Source: Oceanicaulis alexandrii DSM 11625 (lineage in GTDB: Bacteria; Pseudomonadota; Alphaproteobacteria; Caulobacterales; Maricaulaceae). From it: 64,000 bases of DNA. Positions 15,894 through 24,206 of this stretch are shown here, piece by piece; position 1 is the first letter of the stretch; each line of letters starts with the position of its first letter. The position numbers and the translations under genes are program-made. The stretch is taken from contig NZ_ATUP01000001.1 of NCBI RefSeq assembly GCF_000420265.1, positions 558,001 to 622,000 of the forward strand, written 5' to 3'. The notes under the pieces were generated by a model. It was not told the DNA's origin, did no database searches, and saw only the letters and a program-made list of their open reading frames with translations.

Positions 15894-16721
15894 CTAGCCG
15901 AAATAGGACAGGATCGATTGCGGCTGCTGGTTGGCGATCGAAAGCGCCTGAGTGCCCAGCTGTTGCTTGACCTGCAAAGCCTGCAAGGATGCAGACTCCT
16001 TGGCCAGATCCGCATCGACCAGATTGCCGATACCGACTTCCAGAGCGTCAGAAAGTTTTGTGACAAACGAGGAGTGGATCTCCAGCGCTTTGGATTTCGT
16101 GCCCAGGCGCGCAAGCGCAGAGTTCACGGCGTCCAGCGAGGTGCCGATCTGAGAGGCGATATTGCTGGCCTGTGTCCCCGTCGCAAAGGACGCAGTCACG
16201 GCAAGCGACACGATCGAACCGGAAAGCGACATGTCTTCCGAGCTCACAGTAATCGTGTTCGAGCCGTCCTGGTTGGCCAGCGCCACGAATGAGTTGGTCG
16301 AGCCGTCAATCAGGTTCACGCCGTTGAATTCAGCATTGCTCACGATCGTTGAAATCTGATCGCGCAACGCCTTGAAATCTTCATTCAGGGCGCTGCGGCT
16401 TGCTGTATCCAGTGACGCGTCTGACGCCGCCAAGGCCTTCTCATTCATCTCAATCAGCAGATCCGAAATCGCTTCACCCGCAGCAAGCGCAACGTCAAGC
16501 GTCGCCTCGCCCCGGTCCAAAATCTGACCAACAACCCCAAAACCGGAAACCTGGGAGCGCATGCGCTGGGCGATGGCGTAGATGCCGCCATTGTCCTTCG
16601 CGCTGGAGACTTCCAGGCCGGTGTTGATACGGTTCTGCGTGGTCTGCAGGTCCATGTTGGTTTTGTTCAGATTCTGAAGCGCGATCATGGCTCCAGAGTT
16701 GGTGTTCACAGAAACGTTCAT
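15894..16721 (-). CDS. Flagellin 5
   Basis: A 275-residue flagellin. The start MNVSVNTNSGAMIALQNLNK is chosen because AGGAGG stands nine bases upstream; the longer frame to 16805 would run through the promoter. Conserved ends are present (ESASLQALQVKQQLGTQALS, then ANQQPQSILSYFG). It belongs with flagellins 2-4 but is more diverged, including in the D0 region. It has its own sigma-54-like promoter and a strong terminator. Its leader has a hairpin with an AGAA-containing loop of different shape. Confidence 0.95.
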   Translation of the reverse strand: MNVSVNTNSGAMIALQNLNKTNMDLQTTQNRINTGLEVSSAKDNGGIYAIAQRMRSQVSGFGVVGQILDRGEATLDVALAAGEAISDLLIEMNEKALAASDASLDTASRSALNEDFKALRDQISTIVSNAEFNGVNLIDGSTNSFVALANQDGSNTITVSSEDMSLSGSIVSLAVTASFATGTQASNIASQIGTSLDAVNSALARLGTKSKALEIHSSFVTKLSDALEVGIGNLVDADLAKESASLQALQVKQQLGTQALSIANQQPQSILSYFG

Positions 16722-16749
16722 TGTGGGGTTCCTCCATTCTGGAAGTGAG

Positions 16750-16766
16750 CGGCCTGTTCTCGGCCG
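16750..16766 (-). promoter_or_regulatory. Leader hairpin of flagellin 5
   Basis: RNA-sense CGGCC-GAGAACA-GGCCG, a 5-bp stem with a 7-base loop that again contains AGAA, 28 bases before the start codon. It is a possible analogue of the tetraloop hairpins in the array. Confidence 0.4.
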
Positions 16767-16794
16767 AAGGACATTTTGTCCCGCCTCAAGCAGA

Positions 16795-16809
16795 GCAAAC
16801 CCCATGCCG
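16795..16809 (-). promoter_or_regulatory. Sigma-54-like promoter of flagellin 5
   Basis: Minus-strand CGGCATGGGGTTTGC fits TGGCAC-N5-TTGC with two mismatches and correct GG-N10-GC spacing. Predicted start near 16783. Confidence 0.6.
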
Positions 16810-16948
16810 CTGCGCGCACGCAGGCAGCATAAATAACACTTTGTTTTTCAATAGGTTGAATCAGGCAGCACGAAGCCCTGATGGCGCGCGCCAAGCACTG
16901 CCGGGCAAATATGTCCGGGCGGGCCGATCTTGCCGCTCGCAGGCGGCG

Positions 16949-17299
16949 TCAGGAGGGCGAGAGCCCCTGCATGATCATGCGGTTGATGTCGATCAGGGTT
17001 TCCAGATCGGTTTCACCCCGCATCGCCGAACTCGTTTCTTTGGACACAAAGATCGACAATGAGATGATGCCGGCGCGCAGGGATTCAGGCAGGTTGTTGT
17101 GATCGCTGGCGCAATCGGCCGCAAAAGCGGACCAGACCCGGCGATTGCGGTCCAGCGCAGCCGCCTTTTTGCGGATTTCGGTCTTGGGCGCGTCCTTGAC
17201 CTCCATCAATCCGCGCGTGACCTCGCCGATCAGACGATATTCCGTCTGGCGAGGGTCTTCCGTACGCGAAGATGCAGTCTTGTAGGCCTGATACGACAT
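16949..17299 (-). CDS. flaF: Flagellin assembly and synthesis regulator FlaF
   Basis: A 116-residue FlaF protein: MSYQAYKTASSRTEDPRQTEYRL is the family's start (in pieces), followed by RNRRVWSAFAADCASDHNNLP and LRAGIISLSIFVSKETS, both diagnostic. In Caulobacter FlaF is needed for flagellin production and export and works against FlbT. It follows flbT by 15 bases on the same strand, the usual flbT-flaF operon, immediately upstream of the flagellin array. Confidence 0.96.
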   Translation of the reverse strand: MSYQAYKTASSRTEDPRQTEYRLIGEVTRGLMEVKDAPKTEIRKKAAALDRNRRVWSAFAADCASDHNNLPESLRAGIISLSIFVSKETSSAMRGETDLETLIDINRMIMQGLSPS

Positions 17300-17314
17300 G
17301 AACGCTTAGCCTCT

Positions 17315-17716
17315 TTAAGCCTCGTCAGATCCAGCCAGGAGCTTGGCTTCGTACTGGATCAGCTTTCTGCAACGCAGCAACGCCTTATAGAATTCGCCAG
17401 CCATCACTTCGCGGCTGACCGAAACGCACTCTGAAAGCACGTCTGACGAGCCCACAGCGTTCATGAACTCGGTCATCCTGAGAACGAACTCGTCATATAG
17501 TCCGTCCTGAGAGGTTGATGAGAGGTACATCATCATGACCGGGAAATAGATCCGCTTCGCCGGGGTATCGACCTCATGCTCGTGCATGATGTCTTTTTCA
17601 CGCAGAACGCTCGCCTTGTTTTGCAAGACGAGAGTCGCCCGGCGATCGCCATTTTCGACCACGGCTCCGTTCAGAACGAACTTTTCACCCGGCTTCAAAG
17701 AAAGCTTTAGCGGCAT
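17315..17716 (-). CDS. flbT: Flagellin mRNA regulator FlbT
   Basis: A 133-residue FlbT protein with the family start MPLKLSLKPGEKFVLNGAVV, the GDRRATLVLQNKASVLREKDIM segment and AKRIYFPVMMMYL. FlbT binds the 5' untranslated region of flagellin mRNA in Caulobacter and limits its translation and stability until hook assembly is complete. In this window five flagellin leaders are available as targets, and three carry an identical-loop hairpin. It is transcribed with flaF and diverges from flmG. Confidence 0.96.
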   Translation of the reverse strand: MPLKLSLKPGEKFVLNGAVVENGDRRATLVLQNKASVLREKDIMHEHEVDTPAKRIYFPVMMMYLSSTSQDGLYDEFVLRMTEFMNAVGSSDVLSECVSVSREVMAGEFYKALLRCRKLIQYEAKLLAGSDEA

Positions 17717-17883
17717 GACCTTTCTGACCCTTCATTGTCGGCGCGGCCTGGCGGCATCCGACTCCGTGCACTCAAGCAGGCTAGAGTGAAGAAACCGTTT
17801 CTGTGACGCAGGTTCGCATTATTAGCAGAACCTTAATCGAAGCATCCATTCTTGGCTTGGTAAACTGCAAGGGATGATGCGCG

Positions 17884-19683
17884 ATGAGCCAATTGCTCGA
17901 TCTTGATGCGGAACTGGCGGCTGGTGAAGAAAAAGCCGTTCGCAATGTGCGGGTTCGCCGCGACAGCTCCGCCTCTTCGGACGTGCAGCGGGCGCTTGCC
18001 TCCAAGAAGTCCAAAGACGAAAACCTGCCGCCCAAAGCGATCGGCCTGCTCAAACGGGCCATGAAAATCGTCGAGGATGACCGCGAAGCCGCCGCCAAGG
18101 CCGCCAAGCTGTGTCTGGATGCGGTGGATCTGGCGCCTGAAAGCGCCCTCGCAAATCACGCTCTGGCGATCAGCCTTGAGAAATTGGGTCGCCTGGCCAA
18201 GGCGCTGCAATTTTACGAACGCGCGTGGCGTTTCAACCCGGAAAACGCTGAAGTCTATCTGAACCTCGCCATGCTGGCGTGGAAGCTGGACATGATGGAC
18301 GGCGCAGAAAAATTCCTGCGCCTCTTCCTGCAAATGGCGCCCAATCATCCCGCTGGCGTCATCAACCTGTCCGGCGTGCTGCGCGATCAGGGGAAGTTTG
18401 ACGATTCCGTCGAGATCCTGCGCGCCGCCATTTACGCCAATCCCGAAGAGAAAGACTTCTGGAACTCGCTGGGCACGACCTTGCTTGAAAAAGGCGAACC
18501 CGATCAGGCCCTCACCTTCTATGCCGAAGCCTTACGTCTGCAGCCGGACTTCGCCCGCGCGCACCACAACACGGCCTTCGCCTATGAATTGCTGGGAGAG
18601 CCGGAAAAGGCGGTGCATCATTTCCGCGAGGCGCTGAAGACCGCCGCGTCCCACAAAGACGTCATCATCATGACCCACGGCCTGTCGCAATCCTTGCTGG
18701 CGATGGGCGAGCTGGAGGAAGGCTGGTCGCTGTACAAGACCCGGCTTGATCCTGAATACACCAACGTCACCCATTTCCTGATCGATGCGCCGCGTTGGGA
18801 TGGCGACGATATCCAGGCGCTGCGCGGCAAGAAAGTGCTATGGATTGGCGAACAGGGGCTGGGCGACGAAATCCTGTTCCTGCAGCTGGGCCGTGATCTG
18901 ATCGACGCCATCGGGCCGGATGGCCAGCTTTACATCGCGGTTGAGCAGCGCCTGGTGGAAATGGTGCAGCGCACCTATCCGGACGCCATCGTGGGCTCAC
19001 ACCGGACGATAAAGCGCGAAGGCAAGGATCTTCGCGGCGTCACCGGGTTTGAAGACGGGCTGAGCTTTGACTACTGGACGCCCTTCGCCCAGCCGGCCTG
19101 CGCCTTCCGGACCAAAGTGACCGATTTTCCTGAAGCTCCGGTGCTGTCGCCGCCTGAGGCGGATATCGCCCATTGGCGCGAGCAGCTGGCCGCGCTGCCC
19201 GAAGGGCTGAAGGTCGGCATTCTCTGGAAATCGCTGAAGATGGACTCCAAGCGCTCCAAGCACTTCTCGGCGTTTGAGCTCTGGAAGCCGGTGCTGAAGA
19301 CGCCCGGCGTGACCTTCGTGAACCTGCAATATGGCGACGCCGACGACGACATCGCCTACGCCAAGTCCAAATTCGGCGTCGACGTGCATACGCTGGACGG
19401 CATTGATCTGAAGAACGATCTCGATCAGGTGACCGCTCTGGCCAAGGCTTGCGATCTGGTGATCGGCCCGACCAACGCCACCACCTCGCTCGGTGCGGCG
19501 GCGGGCGGAAACATCTGGTATATCCACCCCCATGGCCGGATCTGGACACATATGGGGACGGGGCGGTCGCCCTGGTTCACCACCACGCGCTCCTTCTTCG
19601 GCAAAGGCTATGCGGACTGGATCGCCATCATGAAGCAGGTCGCCAAGGCGCTCGCCGAAGAAACCGCAAGCGTAAAGGCCTGA
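17884..19683 (+). CDS. flmG: FlmG-type TPR flagellin glycosyltransferase
   Basis: A 599-residue cytoplasmic protein. Residues about 60-270 are TPR repeats (LANHALAISLEKLGRLAKAL, VYLNLAMLAWKLDMMDGAEK, FWNSLGTTLLEKGEPDQAL), used in Caulobacter FlmG to bind flagellin. Residues about 300-590 form a GT-B like glycosyltransferase domain: KVLWIGEQGLGDEILFLQ, KVGILWKSLK, and the donor-binding ACDLVIGPTNATTSLGAAAG. FlmG transfers pseudaminic acid from CMP-Pse to serines and threonines of flagellins. The position between flbT and the nonulosonic acid genes fits. Start chosen at the ATG with the GGGATG-like context after 17877; no better site is visible. Confidence 0.87.
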   Translation: MSQLLDLDAELAAGEEKAVRNVRVRRDSSASSDVQRALASKKSKDENLPPKAIGLLKRAMKIVEDDREAAAKAAKLCLDAVDLAPESALANHALAISLEKLGRLAKALQFYERAWRFNPENAEVYLNLAMLAWKLDMMDGAEKFLRLFLQMAPNHPAGVINLSGVLRDQGKFDDSVEILRAAIYANPEEKDFWNSLGTTLLEKGEPDQALTFYAEALRLQPDFARAHHNTAFAYELLGEPEKAVHHFREALKTAASHKDVIIMTHGLSQSLLAMGELEEGWSLYKTRLDPEYTNVTHFLIDAPRWDGDDIQALRGKKVLWIGEQGLGDEILFLQLGRDLIDAIGPDGQLYIAVEQRLVEMVQRTYPDAIVGSHRTIKREGKDLRGVTGFEDGLSFDYWTPFAQPACAFRTKVTDFPEAPVLSPPEADIAHWREQLAALPEGLKVGILWKSLKMDSKRSKHFSAFELWKPVLKTPGVTFVNLQYGDADDDIAYAKSKFGVDVHTLDGIDLKNDLDQVTALAKACDLVIGPTNATTSLGAAAGGNIWYIHPHGRIWTHMGTGRSPWFTTTRSFFGKGYADWIAIMKQVAKALAEETASVKA

Positions 19684-19686
19684 TTT

Positions 19687-20334
19687 CTAGGCCGGCTTGG
19701 TCAGATAGAGCTGAAACGCCGCTTCGTCATAGACCGGTCGGCCATTGTTGCGCTCAGCGCCCTCGACCAGCGCCCGTCGGCGATCATAGACCTGATCAAT
19801 CCGGAAGTCGGCGAAGAGGGTTTTAAGCTCATCCAGCGCGTAAAACACGCGATGCCCGAACACCGGGTCGTCCGACCCGTCGCCGCGCGCCGCGTATCCG
19901 TGATCCGTGCTGGCGACTTCAAAAAAAGCGCGGCCGCCCGGCTTCAGGGCCGCGAACATCTCCTGCACATAGCGCGCAGCCAGAGGTTTGGTGATGTGCT
20001 GCAGCGTGGCGCGTTCGATGATCACATCCAGCGAGACCGGCTTCAGCCCCAGCGCGTCGCCGCTGACAAACAGATCCAGATCCGGGTATAGCCGCCGCCC
20101 CGCGATCAGCGCCTCGGTAGAGACATCGCAGCCATAAAGGCGCGCCTCGGGAAACACGCTGCGCAGAAAGCCCAGATTCTGGCCATTGCCGCAGCCGAAT
20201 TCGAACACCCGCGCATCAGGGTTTCTCGAAAGCGCAATCAGGGCGAACACTGCAGCGTCCGTATAGGGAACGCGGGTCTGGGAGCTGGCGTAGAACGCAT
20301 CCCACTGCTTGGCGTTATGCGCGCTTGTGGTCAT
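19687..20334 (-). CDS. SAM-dependent methyltransferase in the nonulosonic acid cluster
   Basis: A 215-residue class I methyltransferase. Motif I is VFEFGCGNGQNLGFLRS (about residues 42-58), followed by LYGCDVSTEALIAG, the acidic VSGDALGL and the post-motif LDVIIERATLQHITKPLA. Start placed at MTTSAHNAKQWDAFY with GGGGGAG 11 bases upstream; an ATG at 20361 has no ribosome site. It is convergent with flmG (three bases between stops) and divergent from pseI. The substrate is unknown; it may decorate the sugar or flagellin. It is unrelated in detail to the other methyltransferase at 9377. Confidence 0.8.
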   Translation of the reverse strand: MTTSAHNAKQWDAFYASSQTRVPYTDAAVFALIALSRNPDARVFEFGCGNGQNLGFLRSVFPEARLYGCDVSTEALIAGRRLYPDLDLFVSGDALGLKPVSLDVIIERATLQHITKPLAARYVQEMFAALKPGGRAFFEVASTDHGYAARGDGSDDPVFGHRVFYALDELKTLFADFRIDQVYDRRRALVEGAERNNGRPVYDEAAFQLYLTKPA

Positions 20335-20424
20335 CGAATGCGGTTCTCCCCCGGGTTTCATTCTTAGTGAACCAAGACTCATCATAACAGTAAACAAGCC
20401 CTCGCAACCGGCAGGAGCGTTGTC

Positions 20425-21486
20425 ATGACCGCCCCCTCTTCCGTGTTTGACCAGATCGAAGATCTCAGCCGCCCGCCCGTGATCGTCGCCGAGCTGTCGG
20501 CCAATCACAGCGGGGATCTGTCGCGCGCGCTCGAAATCATTGACGCCTGCGCGGACGCAGGCGCGGATGCGCTGAAGCTGCAGACCTATACCGCCGACAC
20601 CATCACGCTGGACCATGACGGCCCCGGCTTCGTGCTCGAAGGCGGCCTCTGGGACGGGCGCAAACTGCATGACCTCTATGAAGAGGCGCATACGCCGTGG
20701 GACTGGCATGCGGCGCTGTTCGAACGCGGGCGCAAGCACGGCATGGAGGTGTTCTCCTCCCCGTTTGATTTCACAGCTGTGGACTTTCTCGAACAGTTCG
20801 AACCGCCCGCCTACAAGATCGCCTCGTTTGAACTGGTGGATCTGCCCCTTATCACTCACGCCGCTCAAACAGGGCGTCCGCTTGTGATGTCGACCGGGAT
20901 GGCGAGCTGGGACGAGATCATCGAAGCGGTGCTGACCGCCCGCCAGGCCGGATGCGAACGGCTGTGCATTCTGCATTGCACCTCGGGCTATCCGACTCCG
21001 ATTGAGCAGGCGGATCTCCGCACCATCCCCGAGCTGATCCAGCGTCTGCAAATCCCGATCGGGCTCAGCGACCATACCCCCGGCATCGCGGCGCCTGTGG
21101 CCGCGACCGCCTTGGGCGCGCGGATGATTGAAAAGCATGTCACCCTGCGCCGCTCTGACGGCGGCCCTGACGCGGAGTTCTCGCTGGAGCCGGATGAGCT
21201 GGCGAGCCTGGTTCGGGAAACCCGTAACGCCCATGCCGCGCTGGGCCAGGTTCGAACCGGCCTGGCGCAATCTGAAGTGCGCTCGCGCACCGTGCGCCGC
21301 TCGCTCTATGTGACCGCTGACATCAAGGCCGGAGAGGTTCTGACCGAAGCCAATGTGCGCTCGGTGCGCCCCGGCGGCGGCCTGCATCCGCGCGACTGGT
21401 CGAAAGTTCTGGGGCGCACCGCCGCGCGCGATCTCGCATTCGGTGAACCGCTCGACTGGTCCATGATCGCAGATGGGCTGAGATGA
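20425..21486 (+). CDS. pseI: Pseudaminic acid synthase PseI
   Basis: Condenses the 6-deoxy-diacetamido-altrose with phosphoenolpyruvate to form pseudaminic acid. This 353-residue NeuB-family protein has a TIM barrel (IVAELSANHSGDLSRA, ALKLQTYTADTITLD, FSSPFDFTAVDFLE, YKIASFELVDLPLI, HCTSGYPTP, GLSDHTPG) and a C-terminal SAF/antifreeze-like domain from about residue 290 (RRSLYVTADIKAGE, RPGGGLHP). ANHSGDLSRA and the EGGLWDGRKLHDLY segment point to PseI rather than NeuB or LegI. It begins an operon in which the next two genes overlap by four bases. Confidence 0.95.
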   Translation: MTAPSSVFDQIEDLSRPPVIVAELSANHSGDLSRALEIIDACADAGADALKLQTYTADTITLDHDGPGFVLEGGLWDGRKLHDLYEEAHTPWDWHAALFERGRKHGMEVFSSPFDFTAVDFLEQFEPPAYKIASFELVDLPLITHAAQTGRPLVMSTGMASWDEIIEAVLTARQAGCERLCILHCTSGYPTPIEQADLRTIPELIQRLQIPIGLSDHTPGIAAPVAATALGARMIEKHVTLRRSDGGPDAEFSLEPDELASLVRETRNAHAALGQVRTGLAQSEVRSRTVRRSLYVTADIKAGEVLTEANVRSVRPGGGLHPRDWSKVLGRTAARDLAFGEPLDWSMIADGLR

Positions 21487-22565
21487 TGACGGCGCCGGCG
21501 CTTCAGATCGCAAACGCCTTTGGCGGCGATCAGGCTGTCCTGTTCGGTCGGGCGCGCTCGGCCTTGCTGGCGCTGTTTGAAATGCTAGGCCTTCATGGCC
21601 GCTCCACCATTCTGATCCCCTCCAACGCCTGCCCCAGCCTGCTCGCAAGCGCCTGGGCCTGCGGCGCTGAGGTGCGGCTCGCGCCGGTCAGCGCCGAGAC
21701 GGGCGTCAATGACGATGCCGCCCTGGCCGAACAGGTCCGCAAGCTGTCGCGAACGGGTCGAAGCGGCGCGGTGCTGCTGACCCATCTCTACGGTTTTCGC
21801 CTCGACTTCACCCGGGCGCGCAAGGCCGCACGCGAGCAGGGCTGGATCACCATAGAGAACGACGCCAACGCCTCCAGTTTCACGCCCCAGGCGCCGCTTG
21901 AAGATCTGGCGCGCATCGTCAGCTTCGGAGCGGGCAAGGTGCTGGACGCCGGCGCGGGCGGCGCGGTGATCACCCATGACGCCAGCCTGGCGGCTGAGCT
22001 TGAGAAGCGGGCCAAGTCTTATCCGGTGCTGGATGACGCCGCAGCCGAGGCCGAAGACCAGCTGATGCTGCAGCGGCGCGCCTTGCGCAATCAGGGCCGG
22101 TCCGCTGAGATCGAGCACACATTGGTGACAGAGTTGTCCCAGCTGCGCTTCGGCTTTGATCCCGAAACGACGGGAAAGCTGACAGTCGCACTTGCGCGCC
22201 TGCCCGCACATCTGGCCGCCCGGCAGGAGCGGCGGACGTTCTGGCTCGATGCGCTCAGCAGGTTCGCCCCCGCCCTCACCCCGATCGGTCTGGATCAGAC
22301 CGCGCCCTGGCGTCTGATCGTCAAAACCGCGCCGGCTCTGCGCGACCCTCTGGTTGAGGCGCTGCGCGCAAACGGTTTTGACGCCGGCACGAATTACCCG
22401 TCCCTGACACAGTCTTTCCCCACTCTGACCGGCCAGGACGCGCATCCCGATGCGGACATCTGGTCGAAGTCGGTCATCAATCTCTGGCTCGATGAGCGCT
22501 ATGATAGCGCCAGAATCACCGCGGCCTGCGCCGTGATGGAGCCGGTTCTGGAGGCGCTGACATGA
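21483..22565 (+). CDS. DegT/DnrJ/EryC1-type PLP protein
   Basis: A 360-residue protein of the sugar aminotransferase fold (type I). The PLP lysine is probably K152 in SFGAGKVLDAGAGGAVIT, aligned to SFHPxKxLxxGEGG of the family. The usual VEDA(S/A)H is replaced by IENDANAS (124-131), so the catalytic side differs. It overlaps pseI and pseG by ATGA junctions, so it is clearly part of the pathway operon. A dedicated PseC is already encoded at 10003. It may be a second aminotransferase for another position of the sugar, or a PLP enzyme acting on the amidino donor; which is unknown. Confidence 0.68.
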   Translation: MMTAPALQIANAFGGDQAVLFGRARSALLALFEMLGLHGRSTILIPSNACPSLLASAWACGAEVRLAPVSAETGVNDDAALAEQVRKLSRTGRSGAVLLTHLYGFRLDFTRARKAAREQGWITIENDANASSFTPQAPLEDLARIVSFGAGKVLDAGAGGAVITHDASLAAELEKRAKSYPVLDDAAAEAEDQLMLQRRALRNQGRSAEIEHTLVTELSQLRFGFDPETTGKLTVALARLPAHLAARQERRTFWLDALSRFAPALTPIGLDQTAPWRLIVKTAPALRDPLVEALRANGFDAGTNYPSLTQSFPTLTGQDAHPDADIWSKSVINLWLDERYDSARITAACAVMEPVLEALT

Positions 22566-23560
22566 CATCCCTGATCATCCGCGTGGATGCCGTCCATGAG
22601 ACAGGCCTGGCGCACGCTGCGCGCTGCAGCCGCCTGATCGACCTTCTGCCTGAACGCCCGCGCGTGCATGTGCTGGGTCAGGGCGAGGCGCTGTCTGAGT
22701 TCTTTCCTTACGACAAGATCGTGCCGCTCAAAGGGCCGGTGGACGTCTTTCTGAAAGCTCTGGTGATCGAGACCGAAGCCGACGCGGTTCTGGTGGACCA
22801 GCCGGTTCATGACCCGGTCTTGTGGAGCGCGCTCGACGCCCTGCCGCAGCTCAAGCGCCTGATGGTGGATGATTTCGGATCTGACGCCCCCGCCGATCTG
22901 GTTTTCAACGGCACGGTGATCGAAGACTATCACCGTTATCCCAATCTGCGGACAGGCGGACACGCGCTCTGCGGCGGCGAATACGCCCTGATCGCGCCGG
23001 TCTTCGCCAAATCACGCCATGACGACGCCCGCAAAGGCCCTGTCATCGCCATTTGCGGCGGCGGCGACCGGGCGGCGGACTGGGCGATGCAGCTGGCCGA
23101 GCATGGTCCGGCCCTGGCCAAACCCCACCCCTTCATCATGATCGTGGGATCCAGCTTTCCCGACTTTGAAGGCCTCAAACGGATGACGGTGCTCAATGGC
23201 GGCATCGCCAAGCAGGGCCTGCCGGTTCACCAGATCGCCAGCCATCTGGCGCGCGCCCCCGCCGCCATCATGACCGGCGGCATGGTGGTGTATGAAGCAC
23301 TGGCCGCGGGCGTGCCCTCGATCGTCTTTCCGCAGCTCGAAAACCTCATCCCGGAAATCGACTGGTTCACGGAACGCGGCGCGCTGATCAATCTGGGATT
23401 TGAAAACGGCGATGACATTCCGGCCTTGTCCGAACAGCTGGAAGCCTTGCTCGGCGATCCCTCCAAAGCTGTCGCGCTGAGCGCCAAAGGGCCTGAACTG
23501 ATTGACGGGCTGGGCATGGCTCGGGCGGCCGAGGCCATCACCCAGTTGCTCTCATCCTGA
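22562..23560 (+). CDS. pseG: UDP-sugar hydrolase PseG
   Basis: Removes UDP from UDP-2,4-diacetamido-2,4,6-trideoxy-altrose before PseI acts. A 332-residue GT-B/MurG-like protein: the N-terminal loop is RVDAVHETGLAHAARC, with H18 in the place of the catalytic His of the GxGHxxR motif, though the glycine pattern is relaxed. The C-terminal donor site is MTGGMVVYEALAAGVPSIVFP. The diphosphate-sugar substrate residues seem changed, so the exact substrate may differ a little from C. jejuni PseG. It overlaps its upstream gene by four bases and is followed after 13 bases by the hisH-like gene. Confidence 0.85.
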   Translation: MTSLIIRVDAVHETGLAHAARCSRLIDLLPERPRVHVLGQGEALSEFFPYDKIVPLKGPVDVFLKALVIETEADAVLVDQPVHDPVLWSALDALPQLKRLMVDDFGSDAPADLVFNGTVIEDYHRYPNLRTGGHALCGGEYALIAPVFAKSRHDDARKGPVIAICGGGDRAADWAMQLAEHGPALAKPHPFIMIVGSSFPDFEGLKRMTVLNGGIAKQGLPVHQIASHLARAPAAIMTGGMVVYEALAAGVPSIVFPQLENLIPEIDWFTERGALINLGFENGDDIPALSEQLEALLGDPSKAVALSAKGPELIDGLGMARAAEAITQLLSS

Positions 23561-23573
23561 CCGGCGATCTCAA

Positions 23574-24206
23574 ATGACGATTGCGATCATTGATTACGGC
23601 ATGGGCAATCTCACTTCTGTGAGAAACGCGCTCGTCCATCTGGGGGCAGACGTGGTGGTGAGCCACGACCCCGGCGTGCTGCGCGCGGCGAAGGGCGTGG
23701 TGCTGCCCGGCGTCGGCGCTTTCGGGGAAGGCATGGCGCATTTGCACGAGCTGGGGCTGGCGCACCTGATCAAGGACGAGATCGCAGGCCAGAACCGCCC
23801 GCTTCTGGGGATTTGCCTCGGGATGCAGCTTTTGCTCGATGAAAGCACCGAGCATGGCCAGCATGCGGGCCTCGGGATTATTCCCGGAAAGGTCCGCCGC
23901 CTCGCCCCGCCGCCGAACACCCCGCCCTATCGTGTCCCGCATGTGGGCTGGAACCATGTGGCGGCGACAAAGACGGACGGGCTGTTCAAAGGCCTGCCGG
24001 AGAACGAGGCTTTCTATTTCGTCCACTCCTTTGTTTGCGAACCGGACCGCACAGAGGACGCCGCCGGCTGGTCTGAGCATGGCGAACGCTTTGTCTGCGC
24101 ACTTGAGCACGGCTCGGTCTGGGCGGCGCAGTTTCATCCCGAGAAAAGCCACAAGGCCGGCCTCGCCCTGCTGAACAACTGGCTGGAGTATGTCGCCTCA
24201 TGCTGA
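23574..24206 (+). CDS. hisH: HisH-like glutamine amidotransferase of sugar amidination
   Basis: A 210-residue class I glutaminase, HisH family. The catalytic triad is visible: C81 in LLGICLGMQL, H188 and E190 in QFHPEKS. It releases ammonia from glutamine and passes it to the HisF-like subunit. The cluster contains a partner HisF without its own active-site aspartate and a WbpG/PseA-type amidotransferase, so it works in sugar amidination, not in histidine synthesis. No other his gene is near. Start at 23574 is chosen over an upstream in-frame ATG that overlaps pseG. Confidence 0.88.
   Translation: MTIAIIDYGMGNLTSVRNALVHLGADVVVSHDPGVLRAAKGVVLPGVGAFGEGMAHLHELGLAHLIKDEIAGQNRPLLGICLGMQLLLDESTEHGQHAGLGIIPGKVRRLAPPPNTPPYRVPHVGWNHVAATKTDGLFKGLPENEAFYFVHSFVCEPDRTEDAAGWSEHGERFVCALEHGSVWAAQFHPEKSHKAGLALLNNWLEYVASC

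Noticed and set aside
12848-16721. Repeated segments that might suggest a CRISPR or satellite array
   Set aside because: The repeats are whole flagellin genes with regular coding frames and promoters, not short spaced repeats.
20335-21648. Upstream extension of the methyltransferase frame at 19687
   Set aside because: The extended part overlaps pseI on the other strand and lacks similarity; the start with a GGGGGAG site at 20334 is better.
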